This document shows, one piece after another, positions 19,544 through 27,857 of a DNA stretch of 64,000 nt. Where the stretch lies: positions 1 through 64,000 of the forward strand of contig CAWBJP010000007.1 of assembly GCA_963789165.1 (NCBI GenBank), in the 5' to 3' direction. A model generated the notes under the pieces. The model was not told where the DNA came from. It ran no database searches and saw only the letters and a program-made list of their open reading frames with translations. Each line of letters begins with the position of its first letter. Position 1 is the first letter of the stretch. The stretch is from CAWBJP01 sp963789165. GTDB taxonomy: Bacteria; Actinomycetota; Acidimicrobiia; IMCC26256; BP-133. Both the position numbers and the translations under genes were made by a program.

Positions 19544-20731
19544 ATGACGATTCCCGTCCAGGCCCTGCTCAAGAAGAAGGAGCGGTTCGAGCGCGATCCG
19601 GAGACCCGGCCGCACGACTTCCACGAGGAGGTCTTCGAGCTCGAGGAGCGGGGCGAGTGGATCGTCCACCGGGTTCCCGAACCCTTCGTGTCCGTCGACA
19701 CGAAGTACGGACGGGAGAAGAAGATCCCCAAGGGAAATCTCTGGCACCACAAGAGCTGCGGCCAGTGCGGCCACATCCCGGGCTACTCCACCTCCATCTT
19801 CTGGGTGATGCGCAAGCTGAGCCAGCCCTACGTCGACCCCACCGATCAGACGTCGTGCACAGCCTGGAACTACTACGCCTCGGCCACCTCCAACGCCGGC
19901 GCCCAGGCGGCGGTGGCCATGCGCAACTTCGCCGCCGCCTACGAGTCGGGCAGCTTCCCCCTCATCCACTGCGGCACCTCCTACGGCCACTACAAGGAGG
20001 TGCGCGAGGAGCTGCTCGCCCACCCCGAGCTGCGGCAACAGGTGAGCGGCATCATGACGAAGCTGGGCAAGCAGATGGTCATGCCCGAAGAGATCGTCCA
20101 CTACTCCGAGTGGTTCTACGCCATGCGCGAGGAGATCGCACAACACCAGGTGGTGCCCATGAAGGGCATCAAGGTGACGGTCCACCCCGCCTGCCACTAC
20201 TACAAGCTCGTGGAGGGCGACGCCATCTACGACGCCGACATCTACGGCGGGCAGCGCACCGCGGTCGTCACCGGCGTGGCCGAGGCCCTGGGCGCCGACG
20301 TGCGGACCTACTCGACCTGGTTCGACTGCTGCGGCTTCGGATTCCGCCACATCCTGGTCCAGCGCGACTTCACCCGATCCTTCGCCACGCAGCGCAAGAT
20401 CGAGGTCATGAAGGAGGAGGCCGACCCCGACGTCGTCCTGACCCACGACACCGGCTGCGTGACCACGCTGGACAAGAGCCAGTTCGCGGCCCAGGCCCAC
20501 GGGCGCAACGTCGGCGTGCCCGTGATGTCGGAGGCGCAGTTCGCGGCGCTCGCCATGGGCGCACATCCCTACAAGGTCTGCCAGCTCCATTGGCACTCCA
20601 CCGACTACCGGCCGCTACTCGAAAAGATGGGGATCGACTGGGAGGCGGCCTGGGCCGAGTTCGAGGTGGACGTGGAGCGCCTCCGCTCGGGCGAGCAGAA
20701 GTACCTCACATGGGAGGACGTGGACGCCTGA
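19544..20731 (+). CDS. shdrB1: sHdr CCG-domain subunit HdrB1
   Basis: HdrB-type subunits bind noncubane [4Fe-4S] clusters in cysteine-rich CCG domains and hold the disulfide or sulfur substrate site. This 395-residue protein has an N-terminal extension (VQALLKKKERFERDPETRPH). The first Cys-rich part is HKSCGQCGHIPGYS and TDQTSCTAW. The second is the canonical HPACHYYK with FDCCGFGFRH, then HDTGCVTTLDKSQ and YKVCQLHWHS. The first CCG is thus atypical and the second complete, as expected for an sHdrB1. It is in the same operon as hdrC1. Confidence 0.9.
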   Translation: MTIPVQALLKKKERFERDPETRPHDFHEEVFELEERGEWIVHRVPEPFVSVDTKYGREKKIPKGNLWHHKSCGQCGHIPGYSTSIFWVMRKLSQPYVDPTDQTSCTAWNYYASATSNAGAQAAVAMRNFAAAYESGSFPLIHCGTSYGHYKEVREELLAHPELRQQVSGIMTKLGKQMVMPEEIVHYSEWFYAMREEIAQHQVVPMKGIKVTVHPACHYYKLVEGDAIYDADIYGGQRTAVVTGVAEALGADVRTYSTWFDCCGFGFRHILVQRDFTRSFATQRKIEVMKEEADPDVVLTHDTGCVTTLDKSQFAAQAHGRNVGVPVMSEAQFAALAMGAHPYKVCQLHWHSTDYRPLLEKMGIDWEAAWAEFEVDVERLRSGEQKYLTWEDVDA

Positions 20732-20757
20732 TCGGCGGGCCACGGAACACAACGGAG

Positions 20758-20789
20758 CCGGCGCGGTCGCCCATAGGTCGCCGCGCCGG
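20758..20789. repeat. Strong stem-loop between hdrB1 and hdrA
   Basis: CCGGCGCGG and CCGCGCCGG form a perfect 9-bp stem with a 14-nt loop in the 81-bp hdrB1-hdrA gap. There is no T-run, so it is not a classical terminator. It could stabilise or process the mRNA to set different levels of C1B1 and A. Confidence 0.5.
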
Positions 20790-20812
20790 AAGACTCGAAG
20801 CAGGGGGGCGAG

Positions 20813-21874
20813 ATGGCGAGTGACACCGTCGTCGTGATCGGCGGGGGTCCGGCCGGTCTGGAGGCAGCCCGCAGTGTGGGCGAGCTGGGCGGACAGGTCG
20901 TACTGGTGGAGATGGAGGACTTCCTGGGCGGCACTCCGATCCGGGAGAACTACGCCGCCCTCACCCCGAACTTCCGCAGCGCCGAGGAAGCCATGGGAGA
21001 GCTGATCGACGGCATGCGGGCCACCGGGGCGGTGGAGGTCCTCACCTCGTCGCAGGTGACGGCCTGCGAAGGGGAGAGCCCTGATTTCGTGCTCACCGTG
21101 ACCGGTCCCGACGGGGAGCGCAGGGTGGAGGCGGGCGCCATCATCCTGGCCACCGGCTTCCAGCACTTCGACCCGGGGCGCGAGACCCAGCTGTACGGGT
21201 ACTACGAGCACCCCGACGTCATCGCTCTCCAGGATCTCGAGTCGATGCTGAAGGACCACGACGTCGTCCGGCCCTCCAACGGGCTCCCCCCCAAGCGGAT
21301 CTGCTTCGTCCAGTGCGTGGGCAGCCGCGACCGCCACATCGGCAACGAGTACTGCTCGAAGGTGTGCTGCGGGGTCGCCTCCAAGGAGGCCATCGAGGTC
21401 CGCCAGCTCCTGCCCGACTGCCAGGTGTTCATCTTCTACATCGACATGCGGATGTACGGCTACTGGGAGAACCAGATCTACTGGCCGGCCCAGGAGGAGC
21501 ACCACGTCCAGTACATCAAGGGGATCATCACCGAGGTCATGGCCAAGGGCGACCGCCTGCTGGTGCGGGGCGAGGACACCACCATGGGCCGTCCCATGGA
21601 GGTGGAGATGGACATCGTGGTCCTGTCGGTGGGCATGGAGCCCTCGGCGGGGACCCGGACCATGGCCGGCCTCCTCGGCGTGACCCAGAACAAGTACGGG
21701 TTCGTGGAGGCCATCCACCCGCCCATGGACACCGTCACCACCAGCCGGCGGGGCATCTTCGCCGCCGGGGCCTCCCTGGGACCCGCCGACCTGGAGGACT
21801 GCGCCTCCTCGGCCGGCCTGGCCGCGGTCAAGGCGTTGTCCATCCTGCGGCGCAAGACGCTGGCGGCGGGCTAG
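20813..21874 (+). CDS. shdrA: sHdr FAD subunit HdrA
   Basis: This is the flavoprotein core of the sHdr complex, taking electrons from the HdrBC units. It has 353 residues, in the short range of sHdrA; methanogen HdrA is about 650 because of extra ferredoxin modules that are absent here. The FAD motif is VVVIGGGPAGLEAAR at residues 6-20. AIILATGFQ is the second nucleotide motif. A four-Cys cluster site is QCVGSRDRHIGNEYCSKVCC (Cys168, 181, 185 and 186), and GIFAAGASLGPADLEDC is the C-terminal FAD contact. The start ATG has GGGGGGCGAG upstream. Confidence 0.92.
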   Translation: MASDTVVVIGGGPAGLEAARSVGELGGQVVLVEMEDFLGGTPIRENYAALTPNFRSAEEAMGELIDGMRATGAVEVLTSSQVTACEGESPDFVLTVTGPDGERRVEAGAIILATGFQHFDPGRETQLYGYYEHPDVIALQDLESMLKDHDVVRPSNGLPPKRICFVQCVGSRDRHIGNEYCSKVCCGVASKEAIEVRQLLPDCQVFIFYIDMRMYGYWENQIYWPAQEEHHVQYIKGIITEVMAKGDRLLVRGEDTTMGRPMEVEMDIVVLSVGMEPSAGTRTMAGLLGVTQNKYGFVEAIHPPMDTVTTSRRGIFAAGASLGPADLEDCASSAGLAAVKALSILRRKTLAAG

Positions 21875-21881
21875 GCGCACG

Positions 21882-22619
21882 ATGGGCGGCCAGGTCGTCG
21901 ACACCGGCTCCGCCGAGGAGTTCATGCGGGAGACCATGGCCCAGGTCTCCGAAGCCGAGCTGGCCGACATCGCCGATGCACTCGAACGCAAGGCGGCCGG
22001 CTTCGCCGCCCTGCTGGGACAACCGGGCGCGGCCCGGGCGCTGCCTCACGAGGACCTCCGCCGGGTGCTGCGCAGCGTGTTCGCCACCCGGCGCAAGGCC
22101 GACGCCATCCTGGCCGTGACGGGCCCCGAGCGCCTAGCCGGCGCCGTCGACGACCTCCTCCACGGCGAGGCGCCCGTCGCCGACCGGATCCTCGCCTTCG
22201 ACGGCGTGGTGCTGGCCGACTTCCCCGACCCCGGCTTCGACCTGCCCGGCGAGATCCTGCACTTCACCGCCCCGGACCGGTGGTGGCTGTGGAGCCGCTG
22301 GATGTGGGATCCCCGCACCCAGACCGGGTCGCTGGCCCTCGTCACCGAGGACGACTACGACCTGAACGCTCCCGACCGGGGCGAGGGCTACCTCCGGGTC
22401 GGCGAGGCCATGGCCTTCGTCAACCAGACCGGCAAGCAGGTCGGCTTCACGGCGGTCGGACGGGGCCTCTTCGGCGTCGACGTCTTCCTGGCCTGCGTCT
22501 ACTCCGTCTACATGTACACGGTGCTGCGGCTGCGGATGACCCAGGAGTTCAACAAGATCGTTCCCGAGCTGCCCGACCTGGTTCGCCGGCTGCTCGGCGT
22601 CCACCGTCTGGAGGTCTGA
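21882..22619 (+). CDS. Conserved hypothetical protein of sHdr clusters (Hyp)
   Basis: This 245-residue protein sits exactly where sHdr operons carry a conserved gene of unknown role between hdrA and hdrC2/B2. The N-terminal half is helical (EEFMRETMAQVSEAELADIA, then LPHEDLRRVLRSVF). The middle is Trp/Asp-rich (PDRWWLWSRWMWDP). A hydrophobic segment (VDVFLACVYSVYMYTVLRL, near 205-223) could be membrane- or partner-contacting. No cofactor motif is seen. It starts 7 bp after hdrA and is followed 4 bp later by the next gene, so it is certainly cotranscribed. Confidence 0.85.
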   Translation: MGGQVVDTGSAEEFMRETMAQVSEAELADIADALERKAAGFAALLGQPGAARALPHEDLRRVLRSVFATRRKADAILAVTGPERLAGAVDDLLHGEAPVADRILAFDGVVLADFPDPGFDLPGEILHFTAPDRWWLWSRWMWDPRTQTGSLALVTEDDYDLNAPDRGEGYLRVGEAMAFVNQTGKQVGFTAVGRGLFGVDVFLACVYSVYMYTVLRLRMTQEFNKIVPELPDLVRRLLGVHRLEV

Positions 22620-22623
22620 CCCG

Positions 22624-23958
22624 ATGCCCATCGGTGGCCGCAAGGAGTCCCCGTACGCCTGGGAGCAGGAGACGGCGGTCGTCACCTCCACCATCTCCGG
22701 GAAGGAGTGGGAGCTGCCCGGCATGTGGAACCGCATGTTCGAGCAGCGGGTCATCTGGGACTACCACACCGCCGGCTTCGAGCAGATCGCCGCCCTGCCC
22801 GGCGGGGAGTCGCTGGAGTGGTGCTACGGCTGCGGCAAGTGCGTGCCGGTGTGCCCCGTCGACCTGGTGGGCGAGTACGGCCCCCGCAAGATCCACCGCA
22901 AGGTCCAGACGGGCATGGACCTCTTCACCGACCCCGACCTGTGGCTGTGCACCACGTGCATGAACTGCCTGCGGGTGTGCCCCAAGGAGGTCGACATGAT
23001 CAAGATCATGCCGGCCGTGCGGGAGCAGGCCGTCGGCGCCGGCAACGTGCCCGCCGAACTCCAGGACGTGTTCGAGAAGACGTTCCGCTACGGCAACTGC
23101 CTGGGGGAGAACCCCCGGCGCCGGCACGCCTGGACCAAAGGCGCCGGCGTCCCCGTGCGGGTGCTCTCCGCCTCCGACCCCGGGCCGGTGGACGTGCTGT
23201 GGTGGGTGGAGGACTACTGGAGCTACCACCCCCGGGGCCAGCAGGCGGCCCAGGCCTTCGCCCGGGTCATGACGGCGCTGGGCATCGACTTCGCCATCGC
23301 CGGCGCCGACGAGAAGACCCTGGGGGACTCGCAGCGCCTGGCGGGCGAGAAGGGCCTCTTCGAGGCGCTCATGGAAGACGTGGTCGGCGTCTTGGGCCGG
23401 TACGAGTTCAACCGCATCGTGACCCCGGACCCGCATGCCTACAACGCCTTCACCCAGGTGTATCCCGACTACGGCCACACCTACGAGGTGCTCCACTACA
23501 CCCAGCTGCTGGCCCCCCTGGTGGACCAGATGGAGTTCCCCAACGAGATCCGCCTCGACGTCACCTTCCACGACCCCTGCTACCTCGGCCGCCACGGCGG
23601 CGAATACGACGCCCCCCGCACCCTGCTCAAGGCCATCCCGGGCCTCAACCTGGTGGAGATGCCCCGCAGCCGCGAGAACGGCTACTGCTGCGGCGGGGGT
23701 GGCGGCGGCATGTGGCTCGACGGTTTCACCGCCAACCACACCACCGAGCGCCTGTCGGAACGCCGGGTTCGGGAGGCGGCCGAGACGGGCGTCACCGCCC
23801 TGGCCGTGTGCTGCCCCTACGAGGTGTCCCGCTTCGAGGACGGCGCCAAGTCGACCGGCAACGAGTCGATGCGGGTGCCCGACATCGTCGAGCTGCTCGA
23901 CGAGGCCATGGGCCTCAGAGACGTCGGGGACACCCCGAGCCCCGGGCACGCCGGGTAG
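22624..23958 (+). CDS. sHdr HdrC2-HdrB2 fusion (HdrD-like)
   Basis: This 444-residue soluble protein joins what are usually two sHdr genes. The N-terminal 150 residues are HdrC-like with two clusters: C67-x2-C70-x2-C73-x3-C77-P (CYGCGKCVPVCP) and C109-x2-C112-x2-C115-x3-C119-P (CTTCMNCLRVCP). The C-terminal 280 residues are HdrB-like. The complete CCG motif is HDPCYLGRHGGEYD with GYCCGGGGGGMW (Cys355/356). The other half is reduced, with LAVCCPYEVSRF near the end. There is no internal stop or ribosome site at the join. The last residues VGDTPSPGHAG are encoded by a dispersed 24-bp repeat (23,924-23,947). Confidence 0.85.
   Translation: MPIGGRKESPYAWEQETAVVTSTISGKEWELPGMWNRMFEQRVIWDYHTAGFEQIAALPGGESLEWCYGCGKCVPVCPVDLVGEYGPRKIHRKVQTGMDLFTDPDLWLCTTCMNCLRVCPKEVDMIKIMPAVREQAVGAGNVPAELQDVFEKTFRYGNCLGENPRRRHAWTKGAGVPVRVLSASDPGPVDVLWWVEDYWSYHPRGQQAAQAFARVMTALGIDFAIAGADEKTLGDSQRLAGEKGLFEALMEDVVGVLGRYEFNRIVTPDPHAYNAFTQVYPDYGHTYEVLHYTQLLAPLVDQMEFPNEIRLDVTFHDPCYLGRHGGEYDAPRTLLKAIPGLNLVEMPRSRENGYCCGGGGGGMWLDGFTANHTTERLSERRVREAAETGVTALAVCCPYEVSRFEDGAKSTGNESMRVPDIVELLDEAMGLRDVGDTPSPGHAG
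23924..23947 (+). repeat. Dispersed 24-bp GC repeat, copy 1
   Basis: TCGGGGACACCCCGAGCCCC then GGGC. The same 24-mer occurs at 51,960-51,983 (same strand) and, with one mismatch, at 63,542-63,565 on the opposite strand. It contains GGGG-ACA-CCCC, a small hairpin. Here it encodes the end of the HdrC2-B2 protein. Confidence 0.6.
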
Positions 23959-23972
23959 GAATCCGTCCAGCC

Positions 23973-25082
23973 ATGGACACCTTGCGGGTGTGCGACTTCG
24001 GGCGGGTCTCGGCCCGCCGTTCCCAGACGCTGTGGCACGCCCTGGCCCACGGCGTCTCCGCCGGCGCCCCGCCCACGCTGTCCTTCATGCGCCCCGCCCG
24101 CCCCTACGTCGGCCTCGGGTACCACCGGCCGGCGGCCGAAGTCGACCTCGACTGGTGCCGGGAGGCGGGCCTGCCCGTCTACCGCCGCAAGGCCGGCGGC
24201 GGCGTCGTCTACCTCGACGACGCCCAGCTGTTCTTCCAGATCACCGTGCCGGTCGCCTCGCTGCCCGCCGCCCGGGGGGTGGCCCTGCGCCACCTCCTCG
24301 CCCCGGCGGTGGCCGCCTGGCGCGCCGCCGGCGTGGAGGCCCGGCTCGACCCGGCCGGCGAGGTTGTGGTGCCCGGGGGTACGGGGGTGTCCCCCGAGAT
24401 CCTCGGGGGTTCGGGGGTGTCCCCCGAGATCAAGGGCCTGGAGCTCCTCGGCAGAAAGATCTGCGGCCACGCCGCCGCCCAGATCGGCGAGGCCGTGGTG
24501 GTGGTGGGCAATCTCATCGAACGCTTCGACCATGACGCCGCCGCCCGGGTGCTCGCCCTCCCGCCCGAGGCCCGGGCCGAGGCCGCCCGGCTCATGCGCC
24601 GCTTCGTGGCCGCCACCCCCGTGGATGCGGCCACCTTCGCCTCGGCGGCGGTGGCCGCCTACAGCGAGGCGCTGGGCCTCGAGGCGGTGCCGGGCCACAT
24701 GACCAGCGACGAACGAGGCCACCTCGCCCACCTCGACGTCCGTTTCGGCACCGCCCGGTGGCTGGCGGGCCCCGTGGCCGGCCGCCCACTGCCCGCCGCC
24801 CGGACCGTCAAGATCCGCGCCGGCGTGTTCGTGGTGACGGCCGAGGCGGCGGCCGCCCGGCTGATCGCCGGCGTCGTCGGTGACCGGGTGGAACGGGCCG
24901 TCCTGGCCGCCCCCGAATGGAACGGGGCCGCCGCCCGCCTGGCCGCCGGTCTCGAAGGCCTGTCCATCCCCGAAGCCAGGGCCCGCCTGGCGACGGCGGG
25001 CGCCGCCGGAGCCCGCCTGGCCGGCGCCCTGGCCGGTCTCCGGTGGGAGGGTGTGGGCATGACCGCCCTCGCCGCCACCTGA
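23973..25082 (+). CDS. Lipoate-protein ligase A-like protein, first copy
   Basis: This 369-residue LplA-fold ligase probably attaches lipoate or octanoate to the LbpA proteins. The catalytic-domain motif is YRRKAGGGVVYLDDAQLFFQ (the family's RR..GGG.VyHD strand). The lysine loop is LGRKICGHAAAQIG, then VVVVGNLIERFD. The C-terminal part (ARTVKIRAGVFVVTAE and after) looks like the LplB-type accessory domain. An in-frame tandem insertion sits just before the lysine loop (residues about 135-154). It follows hdrC2-B2 and precedes lbpA, the order seen for the ligase in sHdr operons. Confidence 0.85.
   Translation: MDTLRVCDFGRVSARRSQTLWHALAHGVSAGAPPTLSFMRPARPYVGLGYHRPAAEVDLDWCREAGLPVYRRKAGGGVVYLDDAQLFFQITVPVASLPAARGVALRHLLAPAVAAWRAAGVEARLDPAGEVVVPGGTGVSPEILGGSGVSPEIKGLELLGRKICGHAAAQIGEAVVVVGNLIERFDHDAAARVLALPPEARAEAARLMRRFVAATPVDAATFASAAVAAYSEALGLEAVPGHMTSDERGHLAHLDVRFGTARWLAGPVAGRPLPAARTVKIRAGVFVVTAEAAAARLIAGVVGDRVERAVLAAPEWNGAAARLAAGLEGLSIPEARARLATAGAAGARLAGALAGLRWEGVGMTALAAT
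24375..24434 (+). repeat. Two tandem 30-bp repeats inside the ligase gene
   Basis: The 20-bp core CGGGGGTGTCCCCCGAGATC is identical at 24,382-24,401 and 24,412-24,431, exactly 30 bp apart. It encodes GGTGVSPEIL and GGSGVSPEIK. The core GGGGTGTCCCC is the complement of the GGGGACACCCC core of the dispersed 24-bp repeat, so the two may be related. Confidence 0.6.
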
Positions 25083-25094
25083 GGAGGAGCAACC

Positions 25095-25562
25095 ATGGAA
25101 CCGACCACGACCGTGCTGACCGAGGTGGCCGGGTTCCCCGTCGACCTGGCGCGGGCCTACGACCCGCAGACCCACCTCTGGGTTCTCGACCTGGGCGGCG
25201 GCCGCCTGCGGGTCGGACTCGACGCCCTCGGGGTCGAGACCAGCGGCACCCTGGCGGCGGTCGCCTTCATCGCCGGCGGCACCGAGCTCGCTCGGGGTGA
25301 ACCGTTCGGCAGCCTGGAGGCGGCCAAGTTCGTGGGTCCCTTCGTGGCCCCGGTGGCGGGTCGTCTGACGGCGGTCAACGAAGCCGTGCTCGGCGACCCG
25401 TCCCTGGTCGAGCGCGACCCCTACGGCGCCGGCTGGCTGGTCGAGTTCGACACCACCGGCCCCATCGCACCCGGGACCCTCGTGGCTGGTCCCGACGCCG
25501 TCACCGCCTGGTTCGCCGCCACCGTGGAGGACTACCGGCTGAAGGGGTTGGTGGCGGAGTGA
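25095..25562 (+). CDS. lbpA: Lipoate-binding protein LbpA, copy 1
   Basis: This is a GcvH-like lipoyl carrier dedicated to sulfur oxidation; the lipoyl arm is proposed to present bound sulfur to the sHdr complex. It has 155 residues. The lipoyl lysine is Lys78 in GSLEAAKFVGPFVAPVAG, followed by the GcvH-like tail ERDPYGAGWLVEFD. Its N-terminal 25 residues differ from copies 2 and 3. It starts 12 bp after the ligase, and its stop overlaps the lipS1 start (GTGA at 25,559). No glycine-cleavage genes lie nearby, which supports a sulfur role over a glycine role. Confidence 0.9.
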   Translation: MEPTTTVLTEVAGFPVDLARAYDPQTHLWVLDLGGGRLRVGLDALGVETSGTLAAVAFIAGGTELARGEPFGSLEAAKFVGPFVAPVAGRLTAVNEAVLGDPSLVERDPYGAGWLVEFDTTGPIAPGTLVAGPDAVTAWFAATVEDYRLKGLVAE

Positions 25563-26536
25563 CACCCCTGCCCACCGCCGGCTTCGCCCTCCGCCGGGAG
25601 AATTTTCCCGACGAGATCGAGTTCTACGCTCCCGGCCTCAAGCGCTGGGAGACTTCCGAGTGGCGCCCCACCAACCCGAAGCGGTTCCTCCCCGTGTCGG
25701 TGACCGGCAACGCTTGCGCCCTGTCCTGCGACCACTGCCAGGCCAAGGTGCTCGAAGGGATGGTGTCCGTCCGCCTGGGCGAGAATCTCTTCGCCGTGGC
25801 CTCCCGGCTGAAGGACCAGGGCAGCGAGGGCCTCCTCGTCTCCGGCGGCTCCACCCGCACCGGTGGAGTGCCGCTCCTCCCCCACCTCCGCCACGTGCCC
25901 CGCATCCGGGAGGAGCTGGGGATGAAGGTGATCGCCCACTCGGGCGTGGTCTCCCCCCAGCTGGCCGAGGGCCTCGCCGCCTCCGGCGTCGACGGGGTCA
26001 TGCTCGACATCATCGGCGCCGACGAGACGATCCGCGACGTCTACCACCTCGACCTGACGGTGGCCGACTTCGAGCGGTCCCTCGCCCTTCTGGCCGACGC
26101 CGGCTTGAGGATCATCCCCCACGTCGTGTGCGGCCTGCACTACGGGCAGTTCCTGGGCGAGTACCGGGCCCTGGAGATGATCGCCCGCTATCCCGTCTCG
26201 ACCATGATCGTCGTGGTCCTCGTCCCCCTTGTCGGTACCCCCATGGCCGACCTCCCGCCCCCGCCCCTGGCTGACGTGGTCGAGTTCTTCGGCGCCGCCC
26301 GGGCCGCCCTGCCCGCCACCAAGGTCAACCTGGGTTGCGCCCGGCCGCTGGGGGAGATGAAGCACGAACTGGACCAGGCGGCCGTCGACCACGGCCTGAA
26401 CGGCATCGCCTACCCGGCCGAGGGAACGATCGCCTACGCCCGGGCCCGGGGCCTCGAACCCCGCCTCTACGAATACTGCTGCTCCCTCACCTGGGCCGGG
26501 GACGGCAGCAGCGCCTACGCCGAGGTGACCGTTTGA
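25559..26536 (+). CDS. lipS1: Radical-SAM lipoate assembly protein LipS1
   Basis: LipS1 and LipS2 are paired radical-SAM enzymes that together insert the two sulfurs of lipoate on octanoylated protein, replacing LipA. This protein has 325 residues from a GTG overlapping the lbpA stop. The radical-SAM cluster is C53-x3-C57-x2-C60 (CALSCDHC). SGGSTRTGGVPLLPHLRHVP supplies the SAM-binding GGE-like region. VNLGCARPLGEMK and EYCCSLTW near the C-terminus give cysteines that could hold an auxiliary cluster. The pairing with a second radical-SAM gene and two ligases is diagnostic. Confidence 0.88.
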   Translation: MTPLPTAGFALRRENFPDEIEFYAPGLKRWETSEWRPTNPKRFLPVSVTGNACALSCDHCQAKVLEGMVSVRLGENLFAVASRLKDQGSEGLLVSGGSTRTGGVPLLPHLRHVPRIREELGMKVIAHSGVVSPQLAEGLAASGVDGVMLDIIGADETIRDVYHLDLTVADFERSLALLADAGLRIIPHVVCGLHYGQFLGEYRALEMIARYPVSTMIVVVLVPLVGTPMADLPPPPLADVVEFFGAARAALPATKVNLGCARPLGEMKHELDQAAVDHGLNGIAYPAEGTIAYARARGLEPRLYEYCCSLTWAGDGSSAYAEVTV

Positions 26537-26542
26537 CGTCCT

Positions 26543-26562
26543 CTGCCGGCTGAGGCCGGCAG
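26543..26562. repeat. Stem-loop after lipS1
   Basis: CTGCCGGC-TGAG-GCCGGCAG is a perfect 8-bp hairpin 7 bp after the lipS1 stop. No T-run follows. A related sequence (AGCCGGCTGAAGCCGCCGGT, about 26,643-26,662) lies at the other end of the 143-bp gap. The gap is the largest in the island and may hold an internal promoter or processing site. I see no gene in it. Confidence 0.5.
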
Positions 26563-26679
26563 ATTCCAGCTACGCAGCTTGGAGGCTACGAGGTTGAGGT
26601 TCACGGTTCGACGGAGACGACTGCTCTCCTCCGCGTGCGGTCAGCCGGCTGAAGCCGCCGGTCTTCTCGGAGGTTCTTG

Positions 26680-27855
26680 ATGAGCGCGACGGCCACACCC
26701 TGGCGGTTCCTCACCGACCACGGCGCCGGCGCCGCCTCCGGCCTCGCCCTCGACGAGGCCCTGGCCGCCGGGCAGGGCCGGGCCGGCGAGGGGCTCGCAC
26801 CGGTCCTGCGTCTCTATAGCTATCGGGGCGCCGCCCTGGTGGGCCGCTACCAGCACCTGGCCGCCGAGGTCGACCTCGACGGCTGCCGGCGCACGGACAC
26901 CGAGTGGAACCGCCGGCCGACGGGCGGCGGGGCGATCGTGATGGGCCCCGGCCAGCTGGGGGTGGCGGTGGCGGTCCCCGCCCCGGCGCACGACCATCCC
27001 CGGGAGCTGCTGGCCCGCTTCGCCGGTGGCATCACCACCGCCCTCGCCGGCCTCGGGATCGACGCGGTCCTGACGGGCAAGAACGACCTGTCGGTGGGGA
27101 AGCGCAAGATCGCCGGCCTGGGCCTCTACCTCGACCCCGGCGGAGGCCTCCTCTTCCACGCCAGCGTGCTCGCCGACCTCGACATCGCCTTCATGCTGAG
27201 CGTCCTGCGGGTTCCGGCGGCCAAGCTGGCCGACAAGGCGGTGGCGGCGGTGGCCGAGCGGGTCACCACCGTGAGCGCCCACACCGGGGTCCCCACCACC
27301 GCCGCCGACCTCGTCACCCCCGTCGCCGCCGGCTTCAGCCAGGCACTGGGCCTGGACCTGGAACCGGCGGGGCCCTCGCCGGCGGAGGTGGCCCGGGCCG
27401 CCGCCCTGGTCGACGAGCGCTACGGCACGAAAGAGTGGTGGTCGGAGCGCTCCCCCCAGGACGACGCCACCGGGAGCGCCGCCCTCAAGACGCCCGAGGG
27501 CCTGGTCCGCTGCTATCTGGCCGTCCACGGCCCCACCATCAAGAGCGCCCTCTTCGCCGGCGACTTCTCGGTCGCCCCCGAACCGCTGGTGCGCTTCGAG
27601 GCGGCCCTGCGCTGGTCCCGGGCCGACGAGGTCTCCCTGGCTGCCCTGGCCGCCGACGCCTTTGCCGGCGGCACCGGCCTCGGCGTGGAGGCGGAGGCCA
27701 TCGTGGCCTGCGTCCTGGAGGCGGCCGATCGGGCCCGCCAGCGCAGTGCCCCCGGCGACGGCGCCGTCGCCGCCCCCGCCCGGGACGCCGGCTCCTGTTA
27801 TTTCCCCGACCTGTCCGACGCCGCCCACCCGGCTCCAGTGTCCCCCCGGAGGTAA
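26680..27855 (+). CDS. Lipoate-protein ligase A-like protein, second copy
   Basis: This 391-residue LplA-fold protein has catalytic and C-terminal accessory domains. Motifs: GRYQHLAAEVDLDGCRR, WNRRPTGGGAIVMGPGQLGV (the RR.TGGG strand) and the lysine loop VGKRKIAGLGLYLD. The accessory region reads LVRCYLAVHGPTIKSALFAGD. Two ligases in one cluster could split octanoyl and lipoyl transfer, or serve different LbpA copies. An upstream TTG at 26,677 is adjacent; ATG 26,680 with GGAGG upstream is preferred. lipS2 begins 2 bp after its stop. Confidence 0.82.
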   Translation: MSATATPWRFLTDHGAGAASGLALDEALAAGQGRAGEGLAPVLRLYSYRGAALVGRYQHLAAEVDLDGCRRTDTEWNRRPTGGGAIVMGPGQLGVAVAVPAPAHDHPRELLARFAGGITTALAGLGIDAVLTGKNDLSVGKRKIAGLGLYLDPGGGLLFHASVLADLDIAFMLSVLRVPAAKLADKAVAAVAERVTTVSAHTGVPTTAADLVTPVAAGFSQALGLDLEPAGPSPAEVARAAALVDERYGTKEWWSERSPQDDATGSAALKTPEGLVRCYLAVHGPTIKSALFAGDFSVAPEPLVRFEAALRWSRADEVSLAALAADAFAGGTGLGVEAEAIVACVLEAADRARQRSAPGDGAVAAPARDAGSCYFPDLSDAAHPAPVSPRR

Positions 27856-27857
27856 CG

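Noticed and set aside
20813..21874. hdrA as a methanogen-type electron-bifurcating subunit
   Set aside because: It is about 350 residues and lacks the extra ferredoxin modules; there is no mvh or fdh partner.
24375..24434. CRISPR-like direct repeats
   Set aside because: Only two units, in frame within a ligase, with no array, no spacers and no cas genes.
22707..25082. 791-residue + strand frame running through hdrC2-B2 into the ligase
   Set aside because: Only its last 370 codons are a gene; the first part reads as low-complexity Arg/Pro sequence out of frame with HdrC2-B2.
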